Source: a virus. Taken from it: a DNA stretch of 64,000 nucleotides. The DNA lies in IMG/VR virus record IMGVR_UViG_3300017971_000224, positions 40,104 to 104,103 of that record; one strand, given 5' to 3'. Both the position numbers and the translations under genes were made by a program. The notes beneath the pieces are model-generated. The model ran no database searches and had not been told where the DNA came from. It was given only the letters and a program-made list of their open reading frames with translations. Within the stretch, counting starts at the first letter, position 1. Each line of letters starts with the position of its first letter. This document shows positions 9,315 through 19,258 of this stretch, one piece after another.

Positions 9315-11945
9315 GTGGAAAACAAAATCACGCTTAAGTTCGAGCCATATTTCATATCATCCGAAGAAGATCTTGATGAACATCTCAATTGGATACAAAG
9401 AGATGCTGTTATAAAAGGTGCTGATGGCAGTATAATTTTTCAACAAAAAGATGTTGAATTCCCTGATTTCTGGTCCGATACAGCTGTCAATATAGTATCT
9501 GATAAGTACTTCAGAGGTATTCTCGGTTCTGATGAACGAGAATATAGTTTGAAACAGTTGGTGAACCGTGTTGTCGATACAATTACTCAGTATGGTATTG
9601 AGTTAGGATATTTTGATGATGAGAACGCTAAAATATTTCAGTGTGATTTGAAGTTTCTTATTTATATGCAATATTACTCTTTCAATTCTCCAGTTTATTT
9701 CAATGTTGGTATTGATCCGAATCCACAAGTCGCCGCGTGTTTCATACTTGGCGTAGATGACCACATGCCATCCATTATGGAATTGGCACGCACAGAAGCT
9801 ATGATTTTCAAGGGAGGTTCAGGCGCCGGTACTAATTTTTCCAAGCTCCGCAGCAAATACGAGCATCTATCAGGAGGAGGTAAAGCTAGTGGGCCTGTGT
9901 CTTTCATGCGTGGTTTGGATAGCTTCTCTGGCGTGATTAAGAGTGGTGGTAAAACTAGACGTGCTGCGAAGATGGCTATCCTTGACATAGACCATTTAGA
10001 TATATTGGAATTTGTTGAATGCAAGCTGATAGAGGAAGGTAAGGCTTCTGCTCTTATTCAAGCAGGATACAGCCCACATTTCGAAGCAGATAACAATGCG
10101 TATTCTTCTGTTGCGTTTCAAAATGAGAATCACACCATTAGAGTATTTGATAAATTCATGCAAGCTGTAGAACAAGATGATGAATGGGATTTACGTTACG
10201 TAACAAATCAACAACGCAAATACGTTAAAGCGCGTGAAATATTCATGCGTATCTGTGAATGCGCACACCAATGCGGCGATCCTGGGTTGTTATTTTCTGA
10301 TACAGCGAATCGATATCATACAACTCCAGCTTCTGGTAAAATTGTGGCTACTAATCCTTGTGGCGAATATATTGATATTGATGATTCCGCATGCAATTTA
10401 GGTTCATTCAATCTTATGCGTTTTGTACAACATCACGATAGTCATTTTTCATTTGATGTTGATGCATTTAAGGCGGCCGTTAGGATCGCAACGATAGCGC
10501 AGGAAATCATTATTGATAAAGCTAGTTATCCAACCGATAAGATCAAGCGTAATGCGGTTAATCATAGGCAATTAGGGCTTGGATATTCAAATCTAGGTAC
10601 GTTGATTATGTATTGTGGTTATCCATACGACTCACGCGACGGACGTGCACTGGCTGCTTCTATTTCTGCCTTGTTGACCTCTTCTGTATATAACACTAGT
10701 TGTGATGTTGCTCTTGTGAAGGGTACGTTTAAAGAGTTTGATAAGAATAAGGATAAGATGCAGCAAGTTTTGTGGCGTCATGCTTCTAATGTGAAAGATA
10801 TTGAGACAGATGTAGATGGTATTAAAGAGATCATAGATGCTGTTGAAGATACGTGGCAGTCTGTTACGGAGAAATATCAACATCATGGTATTCGCAATTC
10901 AAAAGCTACAGTGATAGCCCCAACAGGCACTATCGGGTTTATGATGGATTGCGATACGACTGGAGCTGAGCCAGAACTTTTTCTTGTAAAACACAAGACA
11001 CTGGTAGGTGGTGGTAGTATTAAAATCGTTAATAGGTCTATAGGTCATGTGCTGGCTAATTTAGGATATGACCAAAAAACAATATCTAAGATTGCAAATT
11101 ACATAACTGAGAATGAGACATTGGAACGATGTAAGTTAATCAAAAAAGAACATATTCCGATTTTTGATTGTGCTTTTGGCAGTAGTGAGAAAAGTAGAGT
11201 CATTGCCCCAGAAGGTCATGTCAGAATGTTGGCTGCTATTCAACCACATATATCTGGAGGTATTTCAAAGACAGTGAATCTTCCTGAAAAGGCTTCTGTG
11301 CAGGATGTATATAATATTTTTATGTTAGCGCACAAGCTTAAGCTAAAAGCTATTACAATTTATCGTAACAATTCGAAGGGCTCGCAACCGTTAAATGTGA
11401 AGAAAAATGATGATGATAAAAAGCCTAAGCAGGTAAAGAGAAAGATGGCTGCAGAGCGCAAGGCCTTAGCCCATGATTTTAATATTCAAGGCCATAAGAT
11501 CTATCTTCATTGTGGACTTTTCCCAGATGGCACATTGGGTGAAATTTTCATTCGTGCGTCTAAAGAAGGTTCCACTATGACGGGGTTATTGGATTCAATT
11601 GCCGTTTTAACATCTACCTCATTACAATATGGTGTACCTCTCGAGGTGCTTTCAAAGAAGCTGGCATATACTACTTTTGAGCCACAGGGATTTACACCTA
11701 AGATGGGTTATGCTCGCAGTATAACAGATTATATTTTTCGTTATTTGCTCCAGAAATTCAGCGGTCACGTTTTGGATGGTGACACAGTGATTGAAGATGA
11801 TGAAGAAGCTCCTGTGCCGCCACGTGCTTTGCTGGACACCCCTACATACGACGCTCCGCCGTGTCCCAACTGCGGTTCGATCATGGTCAGGAATGGTTCG
11901 TGTTTTAAGTGTGAGACATGTGGAGAGACTAGTGGGTGTTCATGA
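9315..11945 (+). CDS. nrdJ: adenosylcobalamin-dependent ribonucleotide reductase (class II)
   Basis: 876 residues, GTG start after AGGTG. Class II reductase signatures: GGSGAGTNFSKLR, ATNPCGEY with the active-site Cys, SACNLGSFNL, and the substrate loop VIAPTGTIGFMMDCDTTGAEP. The C-terminus carries the redox/zinc cluster CPNCGS...CFKCETCGETSGC. It converts ribonucleotides to deoxyribonucleotides without oxygen but needs B12, so the host should make or import cobalamin. No small subunit is present, as expected for class II. Confidence 0.95.
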   Translation: MENKITLKFEPYFISSEEDLDEHLNWIQRDAVIKGADGSIIFQQKDVEFPDFWSDTAVNIVSDKYFRGILGSDEREYSLKQLVNRVVDTITQYGIELGYFDDENAKIFQCDLKFLIYMQYYSFNSPVYFNVGIDPNPQVAACFILGVDDHMPSIMELARTEAMIFKGGSGAGTNFSKLRSKYEHLSGGGKASGPVSFMRGLDSFSGVIKSGGKTRRAAKMAILDIDHLDILEFVECKLIEEGKASALIQAGYSPHFEADNNAYSSVAFQNENHTIRVFDKFMQAVEQDDEWDLRYVTNQQRKYVKAREIFMRICECAHQCGDPGLLFSDTANRYHTTPASGKIVATNPCGEYIDIDDSACNLGSFNLMRFVQHHDSHFSFDVDAFKAAVRIATIAQEIIIDKASYPTDKIKRNAVNHRQLGLGYSNLGTLIMYCGYPYDSRDGRALAASISALLTSSVYNTSCDVALVKGTFKEFDKNKDKMQQVLWRHASNVKDIETDVDGIKEIIDAVEDTWQSVTEKYQHHGIRNSKATVIAPTGTIGFMMDCDTTGAEPELFLVKHKTLVGGGSIKIVNRSIGHVLANLGYDQKTISKIANYITENETLERCKLIKKEHIPIFDCAFGSSEKSRVIAPEGHVRMLAAIQPHISGGISKTVNLPEKASVQDVYNIFMLAHKLKLKAITIYRNNSKGSQPLNVKKNDDDKKPKQVKRKMAAERKALAHDFNIQGHKIYLHCGLFPDGTLGEIFIRASKEGSTMTGLLDSIAVLTSTSLQYGVPLEVLSKKLAYTTFEPQGFTPKMGYARSITDYIFRYLLQKFSGHVLDGDTVIEDDEEAPVPPRALLDTPTYDAPPCPNCGSIMVRNGSCFKCETCGETSGCS

Positions 11946-12574
11946 TGTCTATACACACCGATAATCGCGCAGCTATGTTCAAAAGAGATACCAAAACTAA
12001 GTGGCAAACGCCACTTTGGTTTTTTCGTTTCTTTGATAATCAGTATCATTTTGAATGGGATATGGCTGCGTCTAAAAAGAATCGATTATGTAAGAAATAC
12101 GTCAATCAGAAGATGGACGCCACGTCGTTTGATTGGCCATCTAACAGCAGTCTTTGGTGTAATCCACCATATGATAGTCGTCGTCTGCATTTGTGGTTTG
12201 AACGCGGGTGGGATGCGGCTAGACATGGTTCTACGGTCGTGTTCCTTGTGCATGCGCGTACAGATACTGTGTGGTATCACGAGTGGGCTATACGTGGTCA
12301 TGTTGGTTTCGTACGAGGCAGGATGAAATTTCTGTACAAAGACAGAGAGACAGATGCTGCGCCATTTCCATCTTTAGTGGTGATATATGATCCAAAAGCT
12401 GTCGAAAATTATGAGAAGAGTGGTATAGATCTATTACATCATTTTGATGGCTTCTGTATCGATGGTCGTTTGGGGACAACTTGGAGGAAATTACCACGTT
12501 ATCCTAGGGCAATTGTTAGATACCCAAGAAAAATAATAAGAACACCAAAACCAAAACATTGGAGTGGAAAGTGA
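11942..12574 (+). CDS. phage DNA N6-adenine methyltransferase (Dam-like)
   Basis: About 210 residues. ATG 11942 overlaps the reductase stop as ATGA. It has the phage Dam layout KWQTPLWFFRFF, FEWDMAASKKNRLCKKY, and the catalytic NPPY (LWCNPPYDSRR). It methylates adenine, possibly for host restriction evasion or self-marking. The last 30 residues are a basic, proline-rich extension (RYPRAIVRYPRK...TPKPK) not expected in the family, part of the recurring tag set. Confidence 0.88.
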   Translation: MMSIHTDNRAAMFKRDTKTKWQTPLWFFRFFDNQYHFEWDMAASKKNRLCKKYVNQKMDATSFDWPSNSSLWCNPPYDSRRLHLWFERGWDAARHGSTVVFLVHARTDTVWYHEWAIRGHVGFVRGRMKFLYKDRETDAAPFPSLVVIYDPKAVENYEKSGIDLLHHFDGFCIDGRLGTTWRKLPRYPRAIVRYPRKIIRTPKPKHWSGK

Positions 12575-13266
12575 ATGATATATATAAAAAAGATTGGAGA
12601 AAACTAAAGATAGCATGCTTTGACACTGAAACAACCGGTACGAATATCAATGACGATAGAATAACAGAAATGGGTATAATTATATTTAAGAAGGGTGAAC
12701 CAATAAAAAAATATTGTCGTTTGATCAATCCTAAGAAAAAAATTCATCCAAAAGCTGCGAAAGTAAGTGGTATCACAGATAGCGATGTGAAGGAGCAGCG
12801 TACTTTCAAACAACGTTTCAAAAAAATATATAAGCTTTTATATGGCGCAGATCTTTGGTGTGCATTCAACGATCAGTTCGATCGCGGTATCATGGCGGCT
12901 GAATTCAGACGTTGTGGTGAAGAATACGAGGATAAACCATGTATTGATCCAAGAATATGGGCAGACCACATGTGGCCAGGTCAGACAAACAATTTGGATT
13001 CTGTTTCTGCCAGATTGAGAGTGAATGTACCAAGAACAGTTACGGATGAATTGAAGATCAATGTTGCTCGCCATAGAGCTGATTACGATTCATTAGTGAC
13101 AGGATATTGTCTTTTTGCAATGATGTCTGCTATGCCAAAAACTTTGAGACAGACGTTGTATGTACAAGATTACATTTATAGGAGATGGTTGACAAACGTA
13201 TACAATAATAATCCAAGATTCGCTCGTAGTGTTGAACCAACTATGCCACCGGAACATGTCAGATAG
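12571..13266 (+). CDS. DnaQ-like 3'-5' exonuclease
   Basis: 231 residues from GTG 12571, which overlaps the previous stop as GTGA and has GGAG six bases upstream. DEDDh motifs: FDTETTG (Exo I), AFNDQFDRGIM (Exo II), and HRADYDSL (Exo III, His and Asp). It is most likely the proofreading (epsilon-like) subunit for the DnaE-type polymerase at 1036; a separate RNase-like role cannot be excluded. Confidence 0.9.
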   Translation: MNDIYKKDWRKLKIACFDTETTGTNINDDRITEMGIIIFKKGEPIKKYCRLINPKKKIHPKAAKVSGITDSDVKEQRTFKQRFKKIYKLLYGADLWCAFNDQFDRGIMAAEFRRCGEEYEDKPCIDPRIWADHMWPGQTNNLDSVSARLRVNVPRTVTDELKINVARHRADYDSLVTGYCLFAMMSAMPKTLRQTLYVQDYIYRRWLTNVYNNNPRFARSVEPTMPPEHVR

Positions 13267-13296
13267 AAACCGTGTTGTCTATGAGAAAAAAGAACG

Positions 13297-13689
13297 ATGA
13301 TTTGCAAAGCAATAAAATACCATCCACGTCCTCTCATTCAACGGTTTCCTAGACCGAAGCGTATACCGTATCCAAAAAAACCAATCCACCGAGGCGAATG
13401 CCGTGATGGCATACGTCCATGTCCTTTTGTTTCATGTAGGTATCATCTTTACGCAGATATAGTATCTGGTGTTTGGAAAGAATATTTTGAGGCTCCATGG
13501 CTTATGGAGGAGACGTGTGCTCTTGATTTGGCTGAAAGAGAACGTGGTATGAATCTTGATGACATTAGTTATTATTTTGATCTAACACGCGAGAGAATAA
13601 GGCAAATAATAGATAATTCTTTAAGAACCATCAGAACAAGAAAATTAGCTAGAGATAGGTCTATTCATGATAAAATTTCTATCGGTTGA
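13297..13689 (+). CDS. sigma-70 region 4-like DNA-binding protein
   Basis: 130 residues. The C-terminal half has a region 4 helix-turn-helix (DDISYYFDLTRERIRQIIDNSLRTIR). The middle has a Cys-rich block (CRDGIRPCPFVSCRYHLYADI) followed by ETCALDLAE. This arrangement resembles small sigma-like HTH proteins I associate with Myxococcota genomes. The N-terminus carries three basic proline motifs (HPRP, FPRPK, YPKK). It could redirect host polymerase or regulate phage promoters. Its end overlaps SbcC by 23 bases. Confidence 0.8.
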   Translation: MICKAIKYHPRPLIQRFPRPKRIPYPKKPIHRGECRDGIRPCPFVSCRYHLYADIVSGVWKEYFEAPWLMEETCALDLAERERGMNLDDISYYFDLTRERIRQIIDNSLRTIRTRKLARDRSIHDKISIG

Positions 13690-15538
13690 GCTCTTTAACT
13701 TCGTTACACATAAACATACTTACATAGATATGGAAAGCGGTGGTAGCCTGTATATTTCAGGTTGGAACAAAGATGCTCATGCCATTGGAAGTAATGGCGC
13801 TGGTAAATCACTTATCTATGATGCTATTTATTGGTGTTTATACGATGTCACTGTACGTGGATTTGGTAAAGATGATGTTATAGGCAAGAATGAAGATTAT
13901 ACTTGGGTACAAACATGTTGGTTGGATGATGATGGTCGTAGTGTTGTTATTAGAAGATTTCGTAATCACCCAGAATACAAACATGATGTTCAATTGTTAA
14001 TTGATGGTGAAGATGCAAGTAAGACTCGTAATATAAGTAAGCACGGTACTAACGCTCATATCGTGCGTATTTTCAAAATGGATAGGGTGGCGTTTCTGTA
14101 TTCTGTAATTTTCAGTAAAAGTCGAGGGAGTATCTGTGAAGCCAAGGATGTGAAGAGGCGCGAATTACTATCACACATTATTGGCCTGGATATTACAGAT
14201 GAAGGTTTGAAAGCGGCGCGTAAAGATCGCAAGGAACTTGATAAATATTTGAATACATTGAAAATAAAGCTGTCATCAGTTGAAACGGAATCTCATCAAT
14301 TTGAGAAACGACTTCATGATGCGCAGGAACAATTGATTGAGGAGGAGCGTAGGATTGAGGAAAGAAAAGCCAAAATTGCTAGTGAAAATAAAGATATCAA
14401 GGAAAAAGAAAAAGAACTAAAAGAAAAACGTAAGAAAATAAAAGACAAGATTAAGTCCATTGAAGGTAAACTTGTTGAACAGATAAATATTGATAAAGAA
14501 ATTACATCTATTGAAAATAATATTGATATGGTTAATGAAAAAGTATCCAAATATAAAGTTGATTTGGATTATAAAGTTCAAGTTGAAGATAAAGCACAGC
14601 GTGCAATGACGGCGTGTAGAGAGAAGTCAGGTTCTGTCTGCCCGACATGCGAGCAAGTAATACCCGGCAACCATGTACGACGTCAGCTGTTCAATCTCAA
14701 AAAACTTAGAGATAAAGCGCGTGCTGAGAAAAAGTATTGTGCCAAGAAATATCAGAAATGGGAAAAGAGACGCACACAACTTGTCAAGGAAAAAAATGCA
14801 CTCAAGTTGTCTGTTGATAAGAAATTGGAACGTCAATATTTCAAACTCGAATCGCAGTTGAAGTATATCAAACGTGATTTGAAACATATTGTATTTGTTG
14901 ATGAAAATAGTATTGAAGACAACAGTGACGCTTTGCGTCAAAAGGTGCGTTCTCTAAACGATGAACATCAGGACTCATTGAATAGGAAAAATCTTTTGGA
15001 GTCACAGATCAAAACTGTTGAACAGAAGCTTGCAATAGCTGAATTTTGGGTTGTAGGTTTTGGGTCAAAAGGTTTAAAAAACTTTGTGATCAACGGTATA
15101 TTAGGATTACTGGAACAGAGGACAAACGAGTACCTCAGTGAACTGACTGACGGTTATATGCGTGTGTCTTGGGAGAGTGAAAAACAATCAAAAAAGACAA
15201 AGAAATCTATGGATAAACTTATGTTAAATGTGAAGACAGGTAATAGAGGATATAGAGAATATCATTGGTGTAGTGAAGGGGAAAGATCCAGAGTTTGGTT
15301 GTCAACAGAGTTGGCATTAAATGAAATCAAAAGAACAACTGTTGATATAGGTCTGATAGATGAATGTCTTGATGGTTTGGATTCACAAGGCATTGTAAAG
15401 GCTGTCGAGTTAATAAGTGGCGAGAGTACGAAGAGAAAAATGATATGTATTTCACACAGAGAAGGTGTTGAAAAACATTTCAGAAATAAAAAAGTAGTTA
15501 TCATGCACAAGGGAACGTCAACGCTGCGCGCAGCATAG
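13667..15538 (+). CDS. sbcC: SbcC/Rad50-like ATPase
   Basis: 623 residues. Walker A GSNGAGKS sits near residue 45, followed by a long coiled coil broken by a zinc-hook CPTC (SVCPTCEQ), then the ABC signature CSEGERSRVWLS and Walker B VDIGLIDECLDGLDSQG. It is shorter than bacterial SbcC and close in size to phage gp46. It forms a DNA-end processing complex with SbcD (8201). Confidence 0.93.
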   Translation: MIKFLSVELFNFVTHKHTYIDMESGGSLYISGWNKDAHAIGSNGAGKSLIYDAIYWCLYDVTVRGFGKDDVIGKNEDYTWVQTCWLDDDGRSVVIRRFRNHPEYKHDVQLLIDGEDASKTRNISKHGTNAHIVRIFKMDRVAFLYSVIFSKSRGSICEAKDVKRRELLSHIIGLDITDEGLKAARKDRKELDKYLNTLKIKLSSVETESHQFEKRLHDAQEQLIEEERRIEERKAKIASENKDIKEKEKELKEKRKKIKDKIKSIEGKLVEQINIDKEITSIENNIDMVNEKVSKYKVDLDYKVQVEDKAQRAMTACREKSGSVCPTCEQVIPGNHVRRQLFNLKKLRDKARAEKKYCAKKYQKWEKRRTQLVKEKNALKLSVDKKLERQYFKLESQLKYIKRDLKHIVFVDENSIEDNSDALRQKVRSLNDEHQDSLNRKNLLESQIKTVEQKLAIAEFWVVGFGSKGLKNFVINGILGLLEQRTNEYLSELTDGYMRVSWESEKQSKKTKKSMDKLMLNVKTGNRGYREYHWCSEGERSRVWLSTELALNEIKRTTVDIGLIDECLDGLDSQGIVKAVELISGESTKRKMICISHREGVEKHFRNKKVVIMHKGTSTLRAA

Positions 15539-15547
15539 GGAGTAGAG

Positions 15548-16114
15548 ATGAAAGACCCAGCAGAATTGATGAAGTTGGTGAATTTCCAGAACATGAAGAT
15601 CCGCGAGCTCGGCCTCAAGATCAACGAACTTGAGGGACAGGCGATTCACTTGTACCAGAACTTCGATGCTTTGGCCCAGTTCTTGATCTACATGATTCAA
15701 AAGTTCGGAGAAGATCAAAGCGGTACTTGTTCGGTTGGCATTCCACTGGAAAGCCTGCGCTCGGTACCACCTGGAAGTTGGGTTAAGACAGAGAACATCG
15801 AGGACATGAAGATCTTGACCGTGATGGAACATGATACGATGGAGGAGATTATGGGTCAGGGCGGCGGTGGTCCAGTGCCATTGGCCGGTGCCACACCACC
15901 GGGACGGACAACACCTCCAGGACGTCCACAGCCTATGGCTGCCCCACCACCGCCGCCCCGCCCACCACGTCATTGCGCGCCACCACCGCCTTCAGCGAAG
16001 ATGGATATGGATGACGCCCCCACGTCAAAGCCATCAGTGCATGAGGTGACTTTGTCATCCCAGTCCGTGGTTCCGCAGGATAGCAACCCGGCGCCCAGCA
16101 CTGATGGTGAATGA
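15548..16114 (+). CDS. hypothetical protein with coiled coil and Pro-rich tail
   Basis: 188 residues after AGGGAG. The N-terminal 55 residues form an amphipathic helix. The centre is mixed, and residues 105-150 are Gly/Pro-rich (GQGGGGPVPLAG, then PPPPPRPPR). The low-complexity linker suggests a flexible binding tail. No family recognised. It overlaps the next gene region closely. Confidence 0.75.
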   Translation: MKDPAELMKLVNFQNMKIRELGLKINELEGQAIHLYQNFDALAQFLIYMIQKFGEDQSGTCSVGIPLESLRSVPPGSWVKTENIEDMKILTVMEHDTMEEIMGQGGGGPVPLAGATPPGRTTPPGRPQPMAAPPPPPRPPRHCAPPPPSAKMDMDDAPTSKPSVHEVTLSSQSVVPQDSNPAPSTDGE

Positions 16115-16115
16115 C

Positions 16116-16343
16116 ATGCCGATCTACGACTATTATTGTGAGAAATGCCATCAGAGGTTCGAGGACTGGCATACACGGATGGATGACGATCCGGAGCCAT
16201 GCCCAACGTGCGGAGCTCTCTCGCCGCGTGTGAGGCATACAAGCCAGAATCTGAAGAAGGTTGAATACGTACCTCCTCCGCGTGCGAAACGCAGATTTGG
16301 TGAACATCGGGCCTGGCACCATAAGCGTCCTAGGTGGGTCTGA
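16116..16343 (+). CDS. FmdB-type zinc ribbon protein
   Basis: 75 residues, starting MPIYDYYCEKCHQRFE and continuing to CPTCG, the classical FmdB regulatory zinc ribbon (two CxxC pairs). The C-terminus is basic (RAKRRFGEH...KRPRWV). Start ATG 16116 is preferred over ATG 16104, which lies within the previous gene. The stop overlaps the next start as TGATG. Confidence 0.85.
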   Translation: MPIYDYYCEKCHQRFEDWHTRMDDDPEPCPTCGALSPRVRHTSQNLKKVEYVPPPRAKRRFGEHRAWHHKRPRWV

Positions 16344-17104
16344 TGGCGAAGAAACCGATTCCAGTCCAAGAACAGCGTCGTTTATTGGTCGAGAACATGA
16401 GATATTTACATCATGTTTTCACCAGTTACGATAAACAATGGGTGATGGGAATCGATCCATCGTTGAATCATACAGCTGTAGCAGTGCAAAAAATACGGAA
16501 AAAGCGTGTCAAAGTATCCAGTTCACCAGCTACAATACGAGATTCAAAGCAGAAAAAAACCGCTACACATCGAATCGCGCTTACCCGTCATTTCCTGATA
16601 AACCAGGTTCAAAAATACCCACCATTATTGATTGCGGTTGAAGGCTATGCCTACGGCCGCGCCATGAATCGTGAGCTGCTTGGAGAAGTCGGAGGTATGA
16701 TTCGTCTGAATGTGTTTTGGGATCATCCAGATGAAGTTGGGCCGGTATTGATTGTTGGTGCCACGCAATTGAAAAAATTCATTTTGGGTTCAGGAACAGT
16801 AGGAGGTGGTAAAAAGACAAAACAATTAATAATTATGAATGTGTTTAAGAAATGGGGTATTGAAGTAGCTGATGATAATGAAGCTGATGCTATAGTGTTG
16901 GTTAGGATGGCAAAAGAATTCGTGAAATTTGTTTTAAAATTACATGATAAAATTCCGTCTGATGAAAAAGGATTACGTAATTTTGTAAATAATGGATGGG
17001 AAGAATATGGATATAAAAAATATATATGGGAAATATTTTGTTCGTTTGTGATCAATAAAGGTAATAACCAGCTCTTTGATTTTTGTAGTGAAGGCAAACT
17101 ATGA
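16343..17104 (+). CDS. RuvC-like Holliday junction resolvase
   Basis: 253 residues. RNase H-like nuclease motifs: MGIDPSLNHTAVA (first Asp), IAVEGYAYGRA (Glu), and DDNEADAIVL (C-terminal acidic pair). A central GGGKKTKQ segment matches the basic region of phage RuvC proteins. It resolves branched DNA before packaging. It overlaps the next gene by 4 bases (ATGA). Confidence 0.88.
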   Translation: MAKKPIPVQEQRRLLVENMRYLHHVFTSYDKQWVMGIDPSLNHTAVAVQKIRKKRVKVSSSPATIRDSKQKKTATHRIALTRHFLINQVQKYPPLLIAVEGYAYGRAMNRELLGEVGGMIRLNVFWDHPDEVGPVLIVGATQLKKFILGSGTVGGGKKTKQLIIMNVFKKWGIEVADDNEADAIVLVRMAKEFVKFVLKLHDKIPSDEKGLRNFVNNGWEEYGYKKYIWEIFCSFVINKGNNQLFDFCSEGKL

Positions 17105-17655
17105 AAATTAAGAGAAGGCCTAGAAAAATTTATAGAATTCCAAAAGAATCTTTGAAAAAAGGATGTGTTCTTGAGAGTAAATACTTTCCATATAAGTTGT
17201 TAATGTATATTATCAAATGGGGTATACCATATAATTTATATTCCAATAACAAAATGTATTATTTGAATATATTGGGTAAGGCGAAATACAAAAGAGAGAA
17301 ACATTTTAATAGAAAGCCAAGAAGTTATTCTTCATGCGAGCCAATTTATAATAACGGCGTTAAACCTAAAGACAAAGACCCAGTTTTATATAAACAATAT
17401 AAACAATTGAGAGAATGTTTTATTAATAAGGGTAGGCCATTACATGTTTACTGTGAATATGACATGCATCAGGTATCTTTGGAAACTTGTTTTTGCAGGT
17501 GTGATAAAGAATGTTCTTCGCTGCGGCCTCGCTGGTTGGTTGGGGAAGATGATGGTTTGTACAGTTATATGAATGATTTTATGAAATTGCAGAGGTTGGT
17601 CAATTTGTTGTACGGCACCGTTAGAAAACGTGACATAGAACCAACCAATCAATGA
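17101..17655 (+). CDS. hypothetical basic protein
   Basis: 184 residues. The N-terminus is strong in Arg/Pro (KIKRRPRKIYRIPKES), a weaker form of the PRPK tag. A Cys cluster near residue 130 (HQVSLETCFCRCDKEC) may bind metal. No known family. It is translationally coupled to the resolvase and to the next gene by 4-base overlaps. Confidence 0.7.
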   Translation: MKIKRRPRKIYRIPKESLKKGCVLESKYFPYKLLMYIIKWGIPYNLYSNNKMYYLNILGKAKYKREKHFNRKPRSYSSCEPIYNNGVKPKDKDPVLYKQYKQLRECFINKGRPLHVYCEYDMHQVSLETCFCRCDKECSSLRPRWLVGEDDGLYSYMNDFMKLQRLVNLLYGTVRKRDIEPTNQ

Positions 17656-17954
17656 AGAGTGAGCGTGAAAATTTTACCGAAGGTGAAAGGGATATGTGTC
17701 GTTATTTATTGGCGGTTGCAATCAAAGATGCTGTCACCAATAGTAACAAACAATATGATATGAAGTGTAAACGTGATGCAGTAAGATGGTTAAAATCTGA
17801 TAATGAAATGGGGTTCTCATTTATAAATGTTGTGTCTTTCTTATTTGGGGATCAATTAGATTATTCTTGTTTGAGGAAAAGGATATTAGAACTAATTGAA
17901 GAAAAATCAGTCACAGCAGATGACGCCAACATTGAAAGATTAATAGATGCATGA
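17652..17954 (+). CDS. hypothetical helical protein
   Basis: 100 residues, ATG overlapping the previous stop. Predicted helical; contains GERDMCRYLLAVAIKDA and an AVRWLKSD segment reminiscent of small phage proteins that modulate DNA metabolism, but no domain can be named. It overlaps the glycosylase start by 8 bases. Confidence 0.7.
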   Translation: MKSERENFTEGERDMCRYLLAVAIKDAVTNSNKQYDMKCKRDAVRWLKSDNEMGFSFINVVSFLFGDQLDYSCLRKRILELIEEKSVTADDANIERLIDA

Positions 17955-18510
17955 AATACCAAGACAATCCATTTGTAACATGTGCCGCCTGTGGAAAACC
18001 AGGAGGCAAGTGGTCGTGTCTGACGGCGGGATCCGTGAATGCCGAGTGGTGGTTGTTGGTGAGGCACCTGGTGCTGAAGAAGACAAGAAAGGCAAACCTT
18101 TCGTCGGTAAGAGCGGTAGCTTACTTCGAAGTGCTATTCAGGAATCTGTCGGGATCGTATTAGGTACAGATGCGGTCGTTCTCAATACTGTCAGCTGTAG
18201 ACCACCCAATAATAGAGACCCCAAGGATGATGAGAAAGACGCATGTTTGAATTGGTTGCGTCTCAATATACGCAGGATCAAACCGAGGATAGTATTATCT
18301 GTTGGCAAACATGCGGCGGCTGTATTCACCCCTGAGAGAGATAGAGGTTTATTTTTCAGTAAGCGATACTTATATGAGATGTGGCGCGAATATGGATTCA
18401 TTATGATGCATGTGTGGCACCCTGGTTATGTTCTAAGAAATCGAACAAGTATGAATGAATGGTGTAGGCATTTGAAACTTTTCGGCGAAAGATTGTTGGA
18501 GTTGTCATGA
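17947..18510 (+). CDS. uracil-DNA glycosylase, family 4 (Fe-S)
   Basis: 187 residues. Family 4 signatures: VVGEAPGAEEDKKGKPFVGKSG (uracil pocket), LNTVSCRPPNNRDP, and HPGYVLRN at the end. Cysteines for the 4Fe-4S cluster are CNMC at residues 10-13, the Cys of SCRPP and the Cys in DACLNWL. It removes uracil from DNA. Confidence 0.93.
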   Translation: MHEIPRQSICNMCRLWKTRRQVVVSDGGIRECRVVVVGEAPGAEEDKKGKPFVGKSGSLLRSAIQESVGIVLGTDAVVLNTVSCRPPNNRDPKDDEKDACLNWLRLNIRRIKPRIVLSVGKHAAAVFTPERDRGLFFSKRYLYEMWREYGFIMMHVWHPGYVLRNRTSMNEWCRHLKLFGERLLELS

Positions 18511-18707
18511 TAATAAAATATGAATCTATATCTTGCCCAAAGTGTGGTTCTTATATATGTCAAAGTGTTGTAGTTAATACATTGTTTTATGACTCAGGAC
18601 CGGAATGTGTTCATGTTGGTTATTGTATATTTTGCAGACATTATTATGAAATAGATCCTATTGGCGAACGTCTAGTTGATATGGGTTCAGTCAGTATAGC
18701 AAGGTGA
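18507..18707 (+). CDS. small zinc-ribbon protein
   Basis: 66 residues overlapping the glycosylase stop by 4 bases. CPKCG near the N-terminus and CIFC later form a two-knuckle zinc ribbon. Function unknown. Confidence 0.7.
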   Translation: MIIKYESISCPKCGSYICQSVVVNTLFYDSGPECVHVGYCIFCRHYYEIDPIGERLVDMGSVSIAR

Positions 18708-18711
18708 ACTA

Positions 18712-18990
18712 ATGCCAAAGACAAATATGAAACGTATGCGGCGTCGTATTAAACGCCATCGTAAAGAAAAAGAAGAATATGGAGGTCCTTTGATCGTTGT
18801 TGATGACGGCAATGATGTGAGATTCAATATTGGCAGTGGCAGGCTTGCTCCATGGAAAGGAGCATTGACTTCTGAGATGGCAACAGATCATGATGGTCGT
18901 GGTATTTTGAGGTGGATTATTGAAAAGAGTGATTTTGATGAGACTGCTAAAGAGATAATTACAGAGCAATTGGATTCGGTTTGGTTCTAA
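18712..18990 (+). CDS. hypothetical protein with basic N-terminus
   Basis: 92 residues. The first 22 are extremely basic (KRMRRRIKRHRKEK) and likely bind nucleic acid; the remainder is acidic and helical. No family recognised. Confidence 0.65.
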   Translation: MPKTNMKRMRRRIKRHRKEKEEYGGPLIVVDDGNDVRFNIGSGRLAPWKGALTSEMATDHDGRGILRWIIEKSDFDETAKEIITEQLDSVWF

Positions 18991-18991
18991 T

Positions 18992-19240
18992 ATGAACAAC
19001 GCAACCAGATATATATTAAGTTGTATTTTGCCAAGAACCCCTTCTTACATAGGTGGTAACTTTGCTATGACTACAAATGGTGCGTCAGAACCAGGGCCAA
19101 TGGTTCGTTGCATAGATTGCGTTGAACGTAAGAAATGTAAACGTATATCTAGAAATGTTAATAAATATAAGAAAAGAGAATGTAGATATTTTGTAATAGA
19201 TTTAGTGAAACAATCTAATTATTATGCAAATAAAAAATGA
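18992..19240 (+). CDS. hypothetical Cys-containing protein
   Basis: 82 residues. The C-terminal half carries CIDCVERKKCKR...CRYF, a probable metal site. The last gene before the short lipoprotein; AT-rich at its end. Confidence 0.6.
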   Translation: MNNATRYILSCILPRTPSYIGGNFAMTTNGASEPGPMVRCIDCVERKKCKRISRNVNKYKKRECRYFVIDLVKQSNYYANKK

Positions 19241-19258
19241 TATACGATACACAATTAC